Position numbers and translations under genes: made by a program. DNA of 64,000 nucleotides from Arachis hypogaea (taxonomy: Eukaryota; Streptophyta; Magnoliopsida; Fabales; Fabaceae): contig NC_092054.1 of assembly GCF_003086295.3 (NCBI RefSeq), positions 36,238,393 through 36,302,392 of the forward strand. The letters are read 5' to 3'. Of the stretch, positions 1-10,977 are shown piece by piece (position 1 is the stretch's first letter; every line of letters starts with the position of its first letter). The notes below the pieces were generated by a model. It searched no databases. It saw nothing but the letters and a program-made list of their open reading frames with translations, and was not told the DNA's origin.

Positions 1-2
1 CG

Positions 3-2328
3 AAGAGCCCAACCTGTGTCAAAGAGGTACAACAACTCAACGGGAGATTGGCCGCCCTATCCCGATTCTTAGCAGGAGCTGCGATAAGATCTCTCCCCTT
101 CTATGCTACTTTAAGAAAGGGAAAACAGTTCGAATGGATGACAGAATATGAGCAAGCTTTCCGAGACTTCAAGGAGTTCTTAGGACGGCCACCTATCCTA
201 TCTCAACCACGAGAAGGAGAACCACTCATATTATATCTCGTAGTAGGAAGCCGGGCGATAGCCTCAGCACTAGTCAGAGAAGACGAAAATGTGCAACAAC
301 CCGTCTACTTCATTAGCAAAGCACTACAGGGATCCGAGCTGAACTACCAGAAGATTGAAAAATTTGCCTATACTCTCATTCTAACATCTCGACGACTCCG
401 CCCGTACTTTCAAGCTCACACCATTAAGGTTAGAACTAACTAGCCCATAAAAGGAATACTGCAGAAAACAGATTTAGCAGGCAGAATTCTACAGTGGGCA
501 GTCGAGTTATCAGAGTTCGACCTCCGATATGAAGCTCGGACAGCCATCAAATCACAGTATCTGGCCGACTTCATCGCAGAATTCATAGATACCCCGGAAA
601 CTCCCACAGAATGGAATCTCTACGTGGACGGTTCCTCAAATAAAACTGGAAGCGGCGCAGGCGTGATAATAGAAAGCAACCAAGGAACCCAAGTTGAGCT
701 CTCCCTCAAGTTCGGGTTCCCGGCCTCCAATAACCAAGCGGAATATGAAGCATTATTAGCTGGTTTGAAGCTGGCTAAAGAGGTCGGAGCTCAAAAACTC
801 AACATTCACAGCGATTCACAAGTGGTCACATCACAAATAACAGGGAGTTACCAAGCCAAAGACCCCACCATGAAAAAAATATTTGGATAAAACCAAGGAA
901 TTACTCAGACAAATCGGGGAATATAAGATCTGCCACATACCCCGAGAACAAAATTTCCGAGTTGATGCACTCTCAAAACTAGCCAGCACCAAACCAGGGG
1001 GCAACAATAGAAGCCTCATCCAGGAAATGTTGCAAAACCCGTCAATCTCGGAAGAGAAAAAAGTCCTGGCCATAACAAGTCAGGACCAAGGATGGATGAA
1101 CCCCATAATCAACTACCTCAAAGAAGGAACACTCCCCTCAGAAGAAAAAGAGGCAAAAAAGTTAAAAAGAGAGGCACAGTACTACACCATCATAAACAAT
1201 ATCCTGTACAAAAGAGGAATCTCAATACCTTTACTAAAATGCGTGCCGACCTCCAACACAAGGGAAGTACTAGAAGAAATATATAGCGGCATTTGTGGCA
1301 ATCATCTCGGAGCACGAGCTCTCGCCAAAAAAATACTCCGGGCAGAATTTTACTGGCCAACTCTATAGAAAGAAGCCACAGAATTTGTAAAGACATGTCC
1401 ACCATGTCAAAAACATGCCAACTTTCACATCGCCCCCCTAGAAGAGCTCATCAGCGTGACTTCGCCTTGGCCGTTTTCAAAATGGGGACTCGATCTTCTC
1501 GGCCCCTTCCCACAAGGATCAGGACAAGTTAAATTTCTCATAGTGGGAGTAGATTACTTTACAAAGTGGATCGAGGCAGAACCCCTAGCCAATGCCGCCG
1601 CTCAAAGAAGCCGGAAGTTCTTATATCGAAACATTGTCACAAGGTTTGGGGTTCCGTATTCAATAACCACAGACAATGGCACCCAATTCACAGATGCAGG
1701 CTTCAGAAAACTAGTAGCCGACCTGAATATAAAGCACCAATACACCTCCGTCGAACATCCACAAGCCAATGGGCAGGCCGAAGTTGCTAACAAAGTCATA
1801 TTGGCTGGATTAAAACGGAGATTACAAAATGCAAAGGGAGCCTGGGCAGAAGAGCTTCCACAGGTCCTATGGGCATATCGAACAACTCCACATTCCACCA
1901 CGAAGGAATCTCCCTTCCGATTAGCATACGGAACAGAGGCGATAATTCCAGTAGAAATTGAGGAAGGATCGCCAAGAGTAGTTCACTACAATGAAGGAGC
2001 AAACTCCCAACTCCAAAGAGAAGAGCTCGACTTGTTGCCCGAAATCCAAGAAAGAGCTCGGATCAAGGAAGAAGCCCTAAAGCGCCGCATGGCTTCCAGA
2101 TACAATCAAAAGGTAGTGCCGAGAAGTTTTGCAGAGAATGATCTTATCCTGATCCGAAATGATATCGGAACAACTCGACCTGGAGAAGGAAAGCTGGCGG
2201 CAAACTGGAAAGGACCCTACCGAGTTATAGAAGTACTTGGAAAGGGCTGCTACAGACTGTCTGAACTCGACGGACGAGAGCTCCCCAGGTCATGGCACGC
2301 CTGTAACCTCAGAAGGTACTACAGTTAG
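3..2328 (+). pseudogene. pol: Tat-type pol fragment: RT tail, two RNase H domains, integrase
   Basis: This would have carried out reverse transcription and integration of the Tat element. The frame is open from base 3 to a TAG at 441-443 (RT connection and first RNase H region, with FEWMTEYEQAFRDFK and QPVYFISKAL). It continues in the same frame through a second RNase H (LYVDGSSNKTGSGAG near 620, NNQAEYEALLAGL near 730, HSDSQ near 806). Around 873-880 one extra A in a run of seven A shifts the frame. The new frame carries the integrase zinc-finger region, a TAG at 1366-1368, CPPCQKH, and then the catalytic core with Asp in GLDLLGPFP, Asp in TTDNGTQF and Glu in GQAEVANK. Both TAG codons stand where CAG (Gln) is expected, so both fit C-to-T change. 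The integrase part 1456-2328 alone is open for 290 codons. The 5' part is beyond the window. Confidence 0.9.
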
Positions 2329-2330
2329 AA

Positions 2331-2640
2331 AAGAGGATATAAAAGATCTCCTCATTGGATGCACTCTTTTTCCTGAAAAGGTTTTTTAATGAGGCACCAA
2401 ATTGAGACTCAGACAATCCCATATGTATATATATTTCTACTTTCTCTTTTAATAAAATATATTTAAGATATTCTACAAAGATTTCAAGACGCATTAATCT
2501 GAAGCATTCATCGTCCGATTATAAAGCGGCAGATCGGCAGAAAGTGAAAAACAGTTTCACTGCACGATCACGGAAAAGACAAACCGTCCGATAAAGGTGA
2601 AAACGCGATTCACCCAAAGGACGATCTAGAGATGACAACC
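2331..2640 (+). other. 3' untranslated spacer after Tat pol
   Basis: AT-rich spacer with no coding signal. Its end (about 2510-2640, with GTCCGAT, GATCGGCA and AAGTGAAAA segments) resembles the stretch just after the first LTR at 7375-7450. This indicates that the sequence between the two LTRs derives from the same 3' region. Confidence 0.6.
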
Positions 2641-3600
2641 ACTTTTTACAAATCAGCAAAGATGAACACAGAATAATGTAAGAAGTTATCAAAAGTGATC
2701 TAAAAAAGAACCTGACGAGGTCTTACGGATTGCTAAAATAATAACTTTAAGACTGGCCGACGTAGAGAAGTCGGACCAAGTCAACCCAAGTTATAAGTAA
2801 ACCCTAGAAAGAGGTCTGGCCAACCCTATTAAAGAGGATTACTTTAACTTAGAAGGGCTCGACATGAAAAAATCAGCCCAAACTAAAAGTTATCAAAGTA
2901 GTCCCTGAAAGAAATCTGACAAAGATCCAAGAAAGATGACTACAAATAACTTAAAGGAGACCGATATAAACAAATCGGACTCCTACTACTAAAAGTTATC
3001 AAAGTAGTCCCTGAAAGAGATCTGACAAAGATGCAAGAAAGAGGACTACAAATAACTTAAAGGAGACCGATATAAACAAGTTGGACTCCTACTACTAAAA
3101 GTTATCAAAGTAGTCCCTGAAAGAGATCTGACAAAGATCCAAGAAAGAGGACTACAAATAACTTAAAGGAGACCGATATAAACAAATCGGACTCCTACTA
3201 CTAAAAGTTATCAAAGTAGTCCCTGAAAGAGATCTGACAAAGATCCAAGAAAGAGGACTACAAATAACTTAAAGGAGACCGATATAAACAAATCGGACTC
3301 CTACTACTAAAAGTTATCAAAGTAGTCCCTGAAAGAGATCTGACAAAGATCCAATAAAGAGGACTACAAATAACTTAAAAGAGACCGATACAAACAAATC
3401 AGACTCCTACTACTAAAAGTTTTCAAAGTAGTCCCTGAAAGAGATCTGACAAAGATCCAAGAAAGAGGACTACAAATAACTTAAAGGAGACCGATATAAC
3501 CAAGTCGGACTCCTACGACAAACAAGTTATCAAAGTAGTTCCTAAAAGAGAGCTGACAAAGATCCAGAAAAGGGATTACAAAACAACTTGGAAATGGACT
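2640..3600 (+). repeat. Tandem repeat A, about 107-bp unit
   Basis: Units start with AAAGTTATCAAAGTAGTCC near 2886, 2991, 3098, 3206, 3313, 3419 and 3527, a period of about 105-107 bp. Each contains GATCTGACAAAGATCC and GACCGATATAAACAAATCGG. More diverged units with GACGTAGAGAAGTCGGACC lie at 2640-2880 and bridge to tandem repeat B. The position between pol and the 3' LTR is the hypervariable region of Tat elements, a known source of plant satellite DNA. Confidence 0.9.
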
Positions 3601-3879
3601 GCGAAAACAACTCGGAGACCAACTTGAAGAAATTGGTTATGAATCGTCAGAAATAAACCAGAGCAAGGACGAACCAAAAAGCAAGTTATCATCCACAAGA
3701 TTAAAAAGCCTCGGAGGCAACCAAAAACCTACCGCAAAAAAGCTAAAGCATGCTACCATTTGTTTTTATAAAAAACAAAAAGTTACTAGGAAAGCAAACA
3801 GGAAAGTGTCAGCAAAACATAAAGAGTTTAAAAAAGCCCACAAGCCGGGCCAACTACATGTCCAGAATAAAGATAAAAG

Positions 3880-4920
3880 CTAAGAGTCAGAAGATTTTTT
3901 AGCAGCATCAGGAGACAGAGGCCGAGTCTGGAGAGGAACGGCATCTACAGTACCGTCATCCCGATTCAAAATCTGGCAGTCGGGATCAGAAGCGGGAGGA
4001 CCAACCTCGGCAGGGGCAGCAGAAGTCGACACCTTGGTAGAGGTTATAGGGGGTGGATCGACCTCATCCTCATCCTCGTCATCAGGGACAACTTTGCCAT
4101 CCCTGACAACGTTCTCCAAGCTAAAGAGGGTCAAGTCAGCCTCGGGAGCAATAACCCGAACTTGTTCCTTCAAGTTCTCATAGGCAACAGTTACACTGCC
4201 AACAAGGTGACCTTGGAGTTCGGAATAATTCTCCCGGGCATTCTCCAATTCTTCTCTTAGACGCAACACCTCCCGGTAAAACGTCAAATAACTATCCTTA
4301 TGCCGCATAGCCGTGTCCTCGGCCAGTTTCAGAGAGCTAGCCAAGGAAGTAGAAATAGCCTTTTCATTTTCCAAATCTTTCTCCAACCTGGTCACCCTTA
4401 CTTCAAGCTCCCCCTTCAAATCCTTCATCCGATCAAACTCCTGTTTGGCCTCCTCCATGAAAGTTTTAGTGGCATGGAGAGGAAGACTTTGAGCAGTCCG
4501 ATGTAGGGCCACCCCCATGTGTGCCAACTTGATACCACTCCGGGTGATATAATCAAAATGATGAAGAATCGACACGTCGTCCATAGGAAGAATACCATAA
4601 GGGCCGACTTGTTGATCTACAAACTCAACGGCATCAAAGTCAGGAGCATCAAGGTTGAAAGGTTCAGTTGTTCTTTGCTTCTTACTAGGAGGGGGACCGG
4701 AAGCGACAACGGAAGATTGTGGAGGATCGACCTGACGGACCCGAGGAGTAAGAATTGCTCTCCTCGGCCCGGGAGAACTCGGTATAGGAGGTTTAACCAG
4801 AGGCTGACAAGACCCCTCTCCGGCCACTTTGGCCGAGAGGTTTAGTGCTGCGGTCGCCTTCTTCGCCTTCTTATAGGCTCTCATAGAATCGTTATTCTTC
4901 GACATCTCTGAAAAACACAA
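3880..4920 (-). CDS. Antisense ORF of the Tat element, 3' portion (coiled-coil protein)
   Basis: An open frame of 346 codons lies opposite to pol. It has a basic N-terminus (AYKKAKKATAALN), a Pro-rich stretch, a charged coiled-coil segment at about residues 150-260 (heptad-like, rich in Glu, Lys and Leu: RVTRLEKDLENEKA, REVLRLREELENAREN), then an acidic tract (DDEDEDEVDPPP) and a Ser/Pro tail. Extra ORFs in either orientation downstream of pol are a recognised trait of Tat elements; their function is unknown. It directly follows the ORF at 4981-5776, with a pyrimidine-rich TTTTTCAG just before the first shared codons, so it may be a second exon. I recognise no enzymatic domain. Confidence 0.6.
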   Translation of the reverse strand: MCFSEMSKNNDSMRAYKKAKKATAALNLSAKVAGEGSCQPLVKPPIPSSPGPRRAILTPRVRQVDPPQSSVVASGPPPSKKQRTTEPFNLDAPDFDAVEFVDQQVGPYGILPMDDVSILHHFDYITRSGIKLAHMGVALHRTAQSLPLHATKTFMEEAKQEFDRMKDLKGELEVRVTRLEKDLENEKAISTSLASSLKLAEDTAMRHKDSYLTFYREVLRLREELENARENYSELQGHLVGSVTVAYENLKEQVRVIAPEADLTLFSLENVVRDGKVVPDDEDEDEVDPPPITSTKVSTSAAPAEVGPPASDPDCQILNRDDGTVDAVPLQTRPLSPDAAKKSSDS

Positions 4921-4980
4921 AAAACAAAGAAAAGTTACAACACAGGAGAAACAAAGCCCGGGAGCAAGTATAAAAACAAA

Positions 4981-5776
4981 TCAGGCAGTACCCAAAGCAG
5001 CTCGAACCAAAGATGGATCACTCAAAAATCTCTTCGTGTCCAGGTGGGGTGGCTTCCCCCACAAATCTTCAAGAACGACCACAAAAGCCCGCTCAACCTC
5101 ACTAAGCATTTCCCACGTGTAACGTGGCACTCTTACATTCTTTTGCCACTCTAGAAGAAAAGCATGTTCATTTTCATCAAGAAAAAAGGGGCGAACCCCC
5201 TCAATGGCACGGACTCGGAAGAAATAGTTCTTAAAATCTTTAAACGACTCATCATACATGGCAAAAACTTTATGCCCCCGACCTGAAGGAAACCCAGGAA
5301 GCTTTCTTTTTCGAGGAACCCCCAAGTTTAGCCGAGACAAAAAGATAAAGGAAAAGAGTTTCAGAAGGTGTTATATCCAACTCCTGATAAAGAAGTTGAA
5401 ATATTTTGATAAAACCCCAAGAGTTTGGATGCAGCTGGGATGGGGCAATGTTGCAGGACCACAACAAATCAGTTTCAAAGGCGGTAAAAGGGAAAGTAAC
5501 GTTCAATTGGCTGAAAAAGTATTCATAGGCATAGAAAGAGGGGCGCTCCCCCTCGACGGAAGTCGGAAAACAAACTCTCTCATCAGAATCAGGAGCAATA
5601 AGCTCATAATCACCCTCGCAGGAACTGTTAGCACAAATCCTATGGCGCTTCCTCAGCTCTGTGCAAAATTCAGCATCCACAATAGAAACACACAACAAAA
5701 CAAGGGAGTCCAGCCAATCGGACATCCCCTCGGGAACTCTGGAAGACATCTCGACAATGTTATTGTGAGAAGACAT
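4981..5776 (-). pseudogene. Antisense ORF of the Tat element, 5' portion (frameshifted)
   Basis: Two overlapping frames (5270-5776, starting MSSHNNIVEMSS; 4981-5340, with KVFAMYDESFKDFKNYFFRVR) read as one protein with an indel near 5275 in a run of G. The first half holds PSFYAYEYFFSQLNVTFPFTAF and the second a Trp-rich segment (EWQKNVRVPRYTWEML). Composition resembles uncharacterised plant retroelement ORFs, not gag or pol. A GT near 4991 and a CAG near 4908 on the minus strand could bound an 84-nt intron leading into the next ORF, but the reading frame is not kept with that pair. The intron is therefore only a suspicion. Confidence 0.55.
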
Positions 5777-6832
5777 GAGGCCAACTAAATCCTACAAGTA
5801 AGAAAAAAAGAGGGGATTACTAAAAACATCTCGGACAAGGGAGAAAACAACTCAATACGATGCAGGAGATCACACAGAAAAGGAAAACCCCAAGACTCAA
5901 ACCAAAATCTTGGGGCATCCTTTGGAGGCAATAGTCAGGCAAAGTTTCCAGGAAAAATCTACAGCTCGCACCCCAGCATCTCTTAGAAAGAAAACAAAAG
6001 AAAGCGAAAAATGCAAAAAAGATCACCCTCATACAGTTTATCCGAAGAAAGCACTATTTCTACAGTGTGGTAAAAAATGGCCAAACGGAAAGGCGCAAAC
6101 TTTTTTCGAAATCAAGCAAAAAGCAAGCACCAAACACCGAGTGTACCAAACCAGAAATCATCAAAGACACCAGCCTTTTTTCCAGAATCAAACGCATTAT
6201 CATCAAAAGCACAAATGAGAAATAACATGCAGAAGCCCTAACCATATTGAAGCAATAGAAAAGGCGAAAAAGATTCAGAGCACGCATTACGACTATAACC
6301 AGGCACAGTAGAAGCAGAAAGATCCAAACTTCCCTCAAAGCAAAAATCGCAACTCAATCACAAAAAGCCAAAAGCAGCGAAAGAGAAAGAAAATGCGAGT
6401 GGAACTCACCTGGAGAAGAGAAAAGCTTCAAAGGAAAAAAGGAGATGTAAAGTTGTCCCGAGAATTGCCAAGCGACGCTACCACGAAGGAAAAGGAGAAA
6501 CGAAGGCGAAAAACAGAGAACGAGAAAAACGGAGGAAAATGGTAAAGAAGTTACGAAAGAGCAAAAGAAGAGAAACCGTCTCTGAGCTTTCAAAAATCAA
6601 AATAAAGAGCCAAAGAAAAAACGGAGCAATTAATACTAATTAATTAGGGTATTAAAACCCTCGCACGTTCCCCAGGACAAAGCAAAAGAGGCGCGCTTTT
6701 AGAGGAAAACGTTCTACATTCAAAAGAGCTTCCGCAAAGGAATCGACAAAATGCTTGAGTTCGGCTTCACTAAAGAAGGACCGAAGTCAAGAACTCAACC
6801 TCAAAAAGAAGACCGAGCTCAAGCAGGGGCAC
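5777..6832. other. Region upstream of the antisense ORF and before the LTR
   Basis: I see no convincing gene. The short ORFs here are low-complexity. It would contain any promoter of the antisense ORF, and at its right end a purine-rich tract (CAAGCAGGGGCAC, about 6820-6832) that serves as the polypurine tract of the following LTR. Confidence 0.5.
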
Positions 6833-7370
6833 TGTTCATACCCGGGGTCGAGCTGTCCGAACCGGGATGTTCAGTAGCGAAGCGACCGACCTGTTCAGGT
6901 CAAGCAGACCGACTTCTTTACGAAGAACTCGGCCAAATCGACAGCAAAGCCCGATAAAAGGGCCCAAATAGAGGAACACGACCCAGAATCCAAAGGACTT
7001 CCCAGCCTATAGAGATAAAGGCGGTTCCCTTGAAGATAAGCTAACTTCACTCAAGATAAGATAAGATAAGATAACTAACTTATCTTATCAGGAAGGTCAG
7101 CCCACGCTACTATAAATACACTGGAGCACCCAGGTATAACTCATACTCTGATTCTACATAAAACCTGTTTAATACCCATGCTAACTTAAGCATCGGAGTC
7201 TCTTGCAGGTACCCCCCACCCTCCGGTGGCCAAGGATCAGCAGAGCAGCAAGTCCAACGAGTCGGACCCAACAGCTCCGGCCGTCATCAGCCAGCCGGAC
7301 ACGTCATCTCCGACCAGTACAGAAGATCTCATCCGAGATCGACCTTCAGTTTCAGGTAACCCTCGGAACA
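6833..7370 (+). repeat. LTR 1 of the Tat element (538 bp)
   Basis: Starts TGTTCATACC and ends GGAACA. It is preceded by the purine tract and aligns over its length with LTR 2 at 8966-9506. It contains the TATA box TATAAATA at 7111, GATAAG repeats upstream, and the shared segments AACTTAAGCATCGGAGTC and CTTGCAGGTACC. LTR 1 and LTR 2 differ clearly, so the structure is not young. Confidence 0.8.
7047..7118 (+). promoter_or_regulatory. LTR 1 core promoter: GATAAG array, hairpin and TATA box
   Basis: Four to five GATAA units are followed by the reverse TTATCTTATC, which makes a 10-bp inverted repeat with a CTAAC loop about 30 bp upstream of TATAAATA. The same layout, with a shorter array, occurs in LTR 2 (about 9226-9287). 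GATAAG is the plant I-box/GATA-factor core. Use as an enhancer is inference. Confidence 0.6.
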
Positions 7371-8965
7371 GTCACCACAAAGTGTCCGATCACGACAAAG
7401 CTACAGGTCGGCAAGGTGAAAACCAAATTCACTGTCCGATCACGACAAAGGCGACAAAAAGTTATAAAAAGTAATCCATAGCTGAGGCCTGACCAGCCCT
7501 GACTAAAAAATGGATTACTAGAAATAACTTAGAATGGACCGACATGAAGAAGTCGGACCAATTGACCAAAGCGACAGAAGTTATAAAAAGTAATCCATAG
7601 AAAGAGACCTGACAAGGTCTGAGAAAAAATGGATTACTATAAATAACTTAGAAAGGACCGACGTAAAGAAGTCGGACCAATCGACCAAAGCGACAAAAGT
7701 TATAAAAAGCAATCCATAGAAAGAGGCCTGACGAGGTCTGAGAAAAAATGGGTTGCTAGAAATAACTGGGGATGGACCGACGTAAAGAAGTCAGACCAGA
7801 CTGATCAAAGCGACAAAAAGTTATAAAAAGTAATCCATAGCAAGAGGCCTGGCCAGTCCTGCCTAAAAATGGATTACTAGAAATAACTTAGAATGGACCG
7901 ACATGAAGAAGTCGGACCAATCGACCAAAGCGACAGAAGTTATAAAAAGTAATCCATAGAAAGAGACCTGACAAGGTCTGAGAAAAAATGGATTACTATA
8001 AATAACTTAGAAAGGACCGACGTAAAGAAGTCGGACCAATCGACCAAAACGACAAAAGTTATAAAAAGCAATCCATAGAAAGAGGGCTGACGAGGTCTGA
8101 GAAAAAATGGGTTGCTAGAAATAACTGGGGATGGACCGACGTAAAGAAGTCAGACCAGACTGATCAAAGCGACAAAAAGTTATAAAAAGTAATCCATAGC
8201 AAGAGGCCTGGCCAGTCCTGCCTAAAAATGGATTACTAGAAATAACTTAGAAGGGACCGATATGAAGAAGTCGGCCCAAGCCGATTAAAAGCTACAAAGT
8301 TATAAAAGGTAATCCATAAAAAAGAGATCCGGCAAGGTCCAATTAAAAATGGATTACTAGAAATAACTCGAGAAGGTCTGACGAGAGAACTTGACCAACA
8401 AAAAGGCGTGCGCTAGAAGGGACACAGCTCTGCCCAAAAAGCCACAACTCCACAAACAAGGCTATCAAAATTGTTCAGACTTACACTAAAAAGTTGTCGG
8501 ACAAATTTGTCCCAAGGATCACCTCGACAAACAAAAAGAGGTCGGACAACAAAAGTACCAACACTCTACAAAAGATCCACAAAAGGGACAAAGACATCTC
8601 GCAACGGCCAGAGGAAGGCCAGGAATGCTTTTCTGAAAGGCACGAAGTCTTGAAAAAAGACACTACTTAAAAGGCAAAAGCATAAATCAAAACGGCGCTA
8701 AAAAGTCATCCAAACAAACTATAAAAAGGTTTCCCATCGGAACACTACCTAAAAAAGTTGTTGGATTATGACTAAAAAGCCCGAGCAGTGAAGACAAACA
8801 AGTCGAAAGAAGGCTGAAAAGTCCTCTCAAACTAAAAAGGGCAATACCAAGACTCGCACAAGGAGAAACTACTCAAAGTCAGGATGCTTGAGCACGACTT
8901 CCCCAAAGAGATCGAAGCTCTGAAAGCACGATCTCACGGAAAGGTCCAAACTCAAGCAGGGGCAC
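7371..8965 (+). mobile_element. Tat-derived internal segment between two LTRs, no coding content
   Basis: The segment begins directly after LTR 1 with GTCCGATCACG motifs like those after pol near 2520, runs through tandem repeat B, and ends in the same purine tract (CAAGCAGGGGCAC) before LTR 2. No primer-binding site, gag, pol or antisense ORF is present. It looks like a 3' region joined to LTR 1 by internal deletion or unequal recombination. 8400-8950 holds only non-repetitive AAAAAG-rich sequence. Confidence 0.6.
7455..8400 (+). repeat. Tandem repeat B, about 120-bp unit in 360-bp higher-order form
   Basis: Units start with AAGTTATAAAAAGTAATCC near 7457, 7577, 7697, 7817, 7937, 8057, 8177 and 8297. 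Variants follow a three-unit cycle: the unit at 7817 resembles 8177, 7577 resembles 7937, and 7697 resembles 8057. The unit shares its skeleton with repeat A (AAGTTAT, CTGAC, AATAACTTA, GACCGA, GTCGGACC), so the two arrays have a common ancestor. Confidence 0.85.
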
Positions 8966-9506
8966 TGTTCATGTATCGGTTCGAGCTATAAAGGACCGGG
9001 TTGGCCGACCACTTAGAAGGTTGGCCCATGACCGACCTCTTAGAAGGTTGGCCCATGACCGACCTCTTGGAAAGTTGGCCCATTACCGACCTCTTCTCAA
9101 AGAGCTCGGCCAAATCGCCAGAGAAGCCCAAAGAAGGCCCAAATGAAGGGACACAGCCCAATCTAAAGGCAGCCAAAGCCCAGAAAGATAAAGGCAGTTC
9201 CCCTTAAAGATAAAGATGACTTTACTCAAAGATAAGATAAGATAACTATCTTATCTCCAAAAAGGTCACTCCACACTATTATAAATACACTGGAGCACCC
9301 AGGTATAACTCATACTCTGATTCTACTAAAAACCTGCTTAATACCCTTGCTAACTTAAGCATCGGAGTCCCTTGCAGGTACCACCACCCTCCGGTGAAGA
9401 AGGATCAGCATCACCAACAAGTCCAACAAGTCGGACATAACAACTCTGACCAGTATAGAAGATCTCGTCCGAGGTCAACCTACAGTTTCAGGTAACCCTC
9501 GAAACA
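8966..9506 (+). repeat. LTR 2 of the Tat element (541 bp)
   Basis: Starts TGTTCATGTA after CAAGCAGGGGCAC and ends GAAACA. The TATA box TATAAATA is at 9280. Unlike LTR 1 it carries a 27-bp segment (ACCGACCTCTTAGAAGGTTG core) repeated three times at about 9000-9085, which accounts for the repetitive short ORFs there. Confidence 0.8.
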
Positions 9507-9526
9507 CAACCCGTTTACTATCTGCT

Positions 9527-10960
9527 TGACGAGAGAACTTTTGCATGGTCTAGAAATTTGCAGATAAATCCTCGTTGCAAGTATAGTTTCTAAACCTTCA
9601 AAAGTCCTTTCATACAAACGTTTTGGTTGTCACAAGTAACAAACCCCTTTAAAATTGATAACCGAGTATTTAAACCTCGGGTCGTCTTCTCGAGGAATTG
9701 CAGGGAGGTATGTTCTTATTATTGGTTATGAGTTTGTAAATTGGGGGTTTTGGATCAAGGTAAAAAGTTAGTTAAGTAACAAGTAAAATAAAATGATAAT
9801 AAAATCTCTTGGCAAGATATGAAAACTGGAAGTCCTATCCTAGTTACTCTTATCAATTGTAATGAGAATTGGATTTTTCTCCCACTTTGTTAACCTCTAA
9901 CTATGAAGGTAAGTTAAGTGGATGAATTAATTCTGATTCCTCAAGTCCTAGTCTTTCCTTGGGAAAAGTCAGAGTTAGTGGAATTCGAATTAATTCTTGA
10001 AAAATTCCAATTTTCAATCAACAATGAGTTTGATAACTCAAGAGTCTCCAATTATTTAACCAAAGCCAAAAGGGAAGAAAGTCTACTTGAATGAAAATAA
10101 TTTGGATAAACACAGAGCATTAATAAATTAAAGAGAGCAATCATAAGTCTGAAATACCTCAATTAACTCTAATAAAGATATCAAATGTAACATAGAAGAG
10201 TTCATAAATTAAATTAGGAAAATAAATAAAAATAAAGAACCTGGGATTGAGAGTCACTCCTAAAACTAAAAGAAGTCCTAAATCCTAATCCTAAGAGAGA
10301 GGAGAGAACCTCTCTCTCTAAAAACTACATCTACTCCTAAAATTGTGAATTATGAGAGCCTCCCTATGAATGGATGCAATCCCCCGCTTTATAGCCTCTA
10401 ATCTGTGTTTTCTGGGCCGCGAACTGGGTCGAAAACAGCCCAGAAATCGCTGGAGAAGAATTCAAACACGCTGATTTCCGTCACTGCGACGTGGCCGCAT
10501 GAATCATGCGGTCGCGTCGTCTGGCGTCAGGGGAACTATAGCATATTATATATCAAATCGAAGCCCCGGACGTTAGCTTTCCAACGCAACTAGAACCGCG
10601 TCTTTTGGACCTCTGTAGCTAAAGTTATAGCCGTTTGAGTGCGAAGAGGTTAGGCTGGACAGCTTAGCAATTTCTCCAACTTCTTGTATTCCTTCCACTT
10701 TTGCATGCTTCGTTTCCATCCTCCAAGCCATTCCTGCCTTATAATATCTGAAAACACTTAACACACATATCAAGGCATCTAATGGTAATAAGAGAGGATT
10801 AATAATAAACAAATATAAGATCAAAGAAGCATGTTTTCAATCAAAACACATAATTAGGAAGAAAATATAAAACCATGCAAATAGTATGAATAAGTGGGTA
10901 AAGAGTTAATAAAAATCACTCAATTGAGTACAAGATAAACCATAAAATAGTGGTTTATCA
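9527..10960 (-). repeat. 3' LTR of element A (1434 bp)
   Basis: On the minus strand it begins TGATAAACCA and ends CTCGTCA. The TATA box (TATAAAG) is at 10387-10393. The LTR start forms a hairpin (GATAAACCA...TGGTTTATC). An 83-codon frame (10573-10824, minus) is open here and in all three related LTRs. Confidence 0.9.
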
Positions 10961-10977
10961 ACCTCTCCACACTTAAA
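10956..10977 (-). promoter_or_regulatory. Polypurine tract of element A
   Basis: The minus strand reads TTTAAGTGTGGAGAGGT immediately before the LTR start TGATA. This would prime plus-strand DNA synthesis. A near copy sits internally at 12388-12409. Confidence 0.75.

Larger units (their letters stand above)
1..7370 (+). mobile_element. 3' part of a Tat-lineage Ty3/gypsy LTR retrotransposon
   Basis: The order is pol (RT tail, RNase H, second RNase H, integrase), a tandem-repeat 3' region, an ORF on the opposite strand, a purine-rich tract and an LTR. Two successive RNase H-like domains and a pol ending in LPRSWHACNLRRYY are typical of the Tat lineage (Ogre/Retand group). Hypervariable tandem repeats and extra ORFs between pol and the 3' LTR are known for that lineage. 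The gag, protease and 5' LTR lie outside the window. The element is dead: pol has two nonsense codons and one frameshift. Confidence 0.85.

Noticed and set aside
5258..5788. 176-codon plus-strand ORF
   Set aside because: It is the complement of the antisense Tat ORF, whose protein composition is far more plausible.
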